This document shows, piece by piece, positions 13,264 to 13,267 of a DNA stretch of 13,267 nt; within the stretch, counting starts at the first letter, position 1, and the number at the start of each line of letters is the position of its first letter. Origin of the DNA: Sporomusaceae bacterium (GTDB lineage: Bacteria > Bacillota > Negativicutes > DSM-13327); contig JAPUES010000140.1 of assembly GCA_027492445.1 (NCBI GenBank), positions 1 through 13,267 on the forward strand, written 5' to 3'. The position numbers and the translations under genes were made by a program. The notes below the pieces were generated by a model, which saw nothing but the letters and a program-made list of their open reading frames with translations, was not told the DNA's origin and ran no database searches.

Positions 13264-13267
13264 TTAG

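Noticed and set aside
1..13267. CRISPR arrays, insertion sequences, tRNA or rRNA genes, prophage or toxin-antitoxin modules
   Set aside because: I saw no regularly spaced repeats, transposase motifs, tRNA-like cloverleafs or phage-type genes anywhere in the window.

Overview
The window looks like chromosome of a low-GC, probably endospore-forming Firmicute. Strong AGGAGG-type ribosome binding sites, GTG and TTG starts, U-tailed intrinsic terminators, a Firmicute-type TPP riboswitch and sigma-H-like promoters all point that way. The mix of a rubredoxin-like protein, a PaaK-type CoA ligase and a cytoplasmic CZB chemoreceptor resembles Negativicutes of the Pelosinus/Sporomusa kind. That placement is inference, not proof.

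Layout. Positions 2-247 hold the 3' end of a phenylacetate-CoA ligase family gene, converging on a small rubredoxin-like gene (318-653, minus). Divergent from the latter is an EAL phosphodiesterase (881-2098, plus). Its promoter is followed almost at once by a near-perfect intrinsic terminator. Next come a decayed MocR/aminotransferase fragment whose PLP lysine is replaced (2102-2461, minus) and a degraded spacer. A 10-codon leader ORF (2690-2722) then precedes a PAS-PAS-GGDEF-EAL protein (2751-4883, plus). It converges on a receiver-domain protein with an unassigned C-terminal domain (4926-5912, minus). thiD (6124-6933, minus) lies behind a TPP riboswitch and terminator.

Divergent from thiD is a two-gene unit (7388-9720, plus): a small membrane protein with Mpv17/PMP22-like features and an acyl-CoA synthetase. 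It converges on a class I/II aminotransferase (9832-11025, minus) over strong terminators. The right end holds a DUF805 membrane protein (11303-11674) and a soluble chemoreceptor with a C-terminal zinc-binding CZB domain (11788-13263).

How the genes fit together. Two c-di-GMP enzymes, a stand-alone receiver protein and a cytoplasmic chemoreceptor make this a signalling-rich stretch, mostly of single-gene transcripts facing each other. The metabolic genes (thiD, acyl-CoA synthetase, aminotransferase) look like independent units. I see no insertion sequence, CRISPR array, tRNA, rRNA or clear new multi-gene system. The most unusual material is regulatory: the terminator placed between promoter and start of the EAL gene, the structured leader with a micro-ORF before the GGDEF-EAL gene, long inverted repeats in leaders, and sigma-H-like promoters upstream of four unrelated genes.
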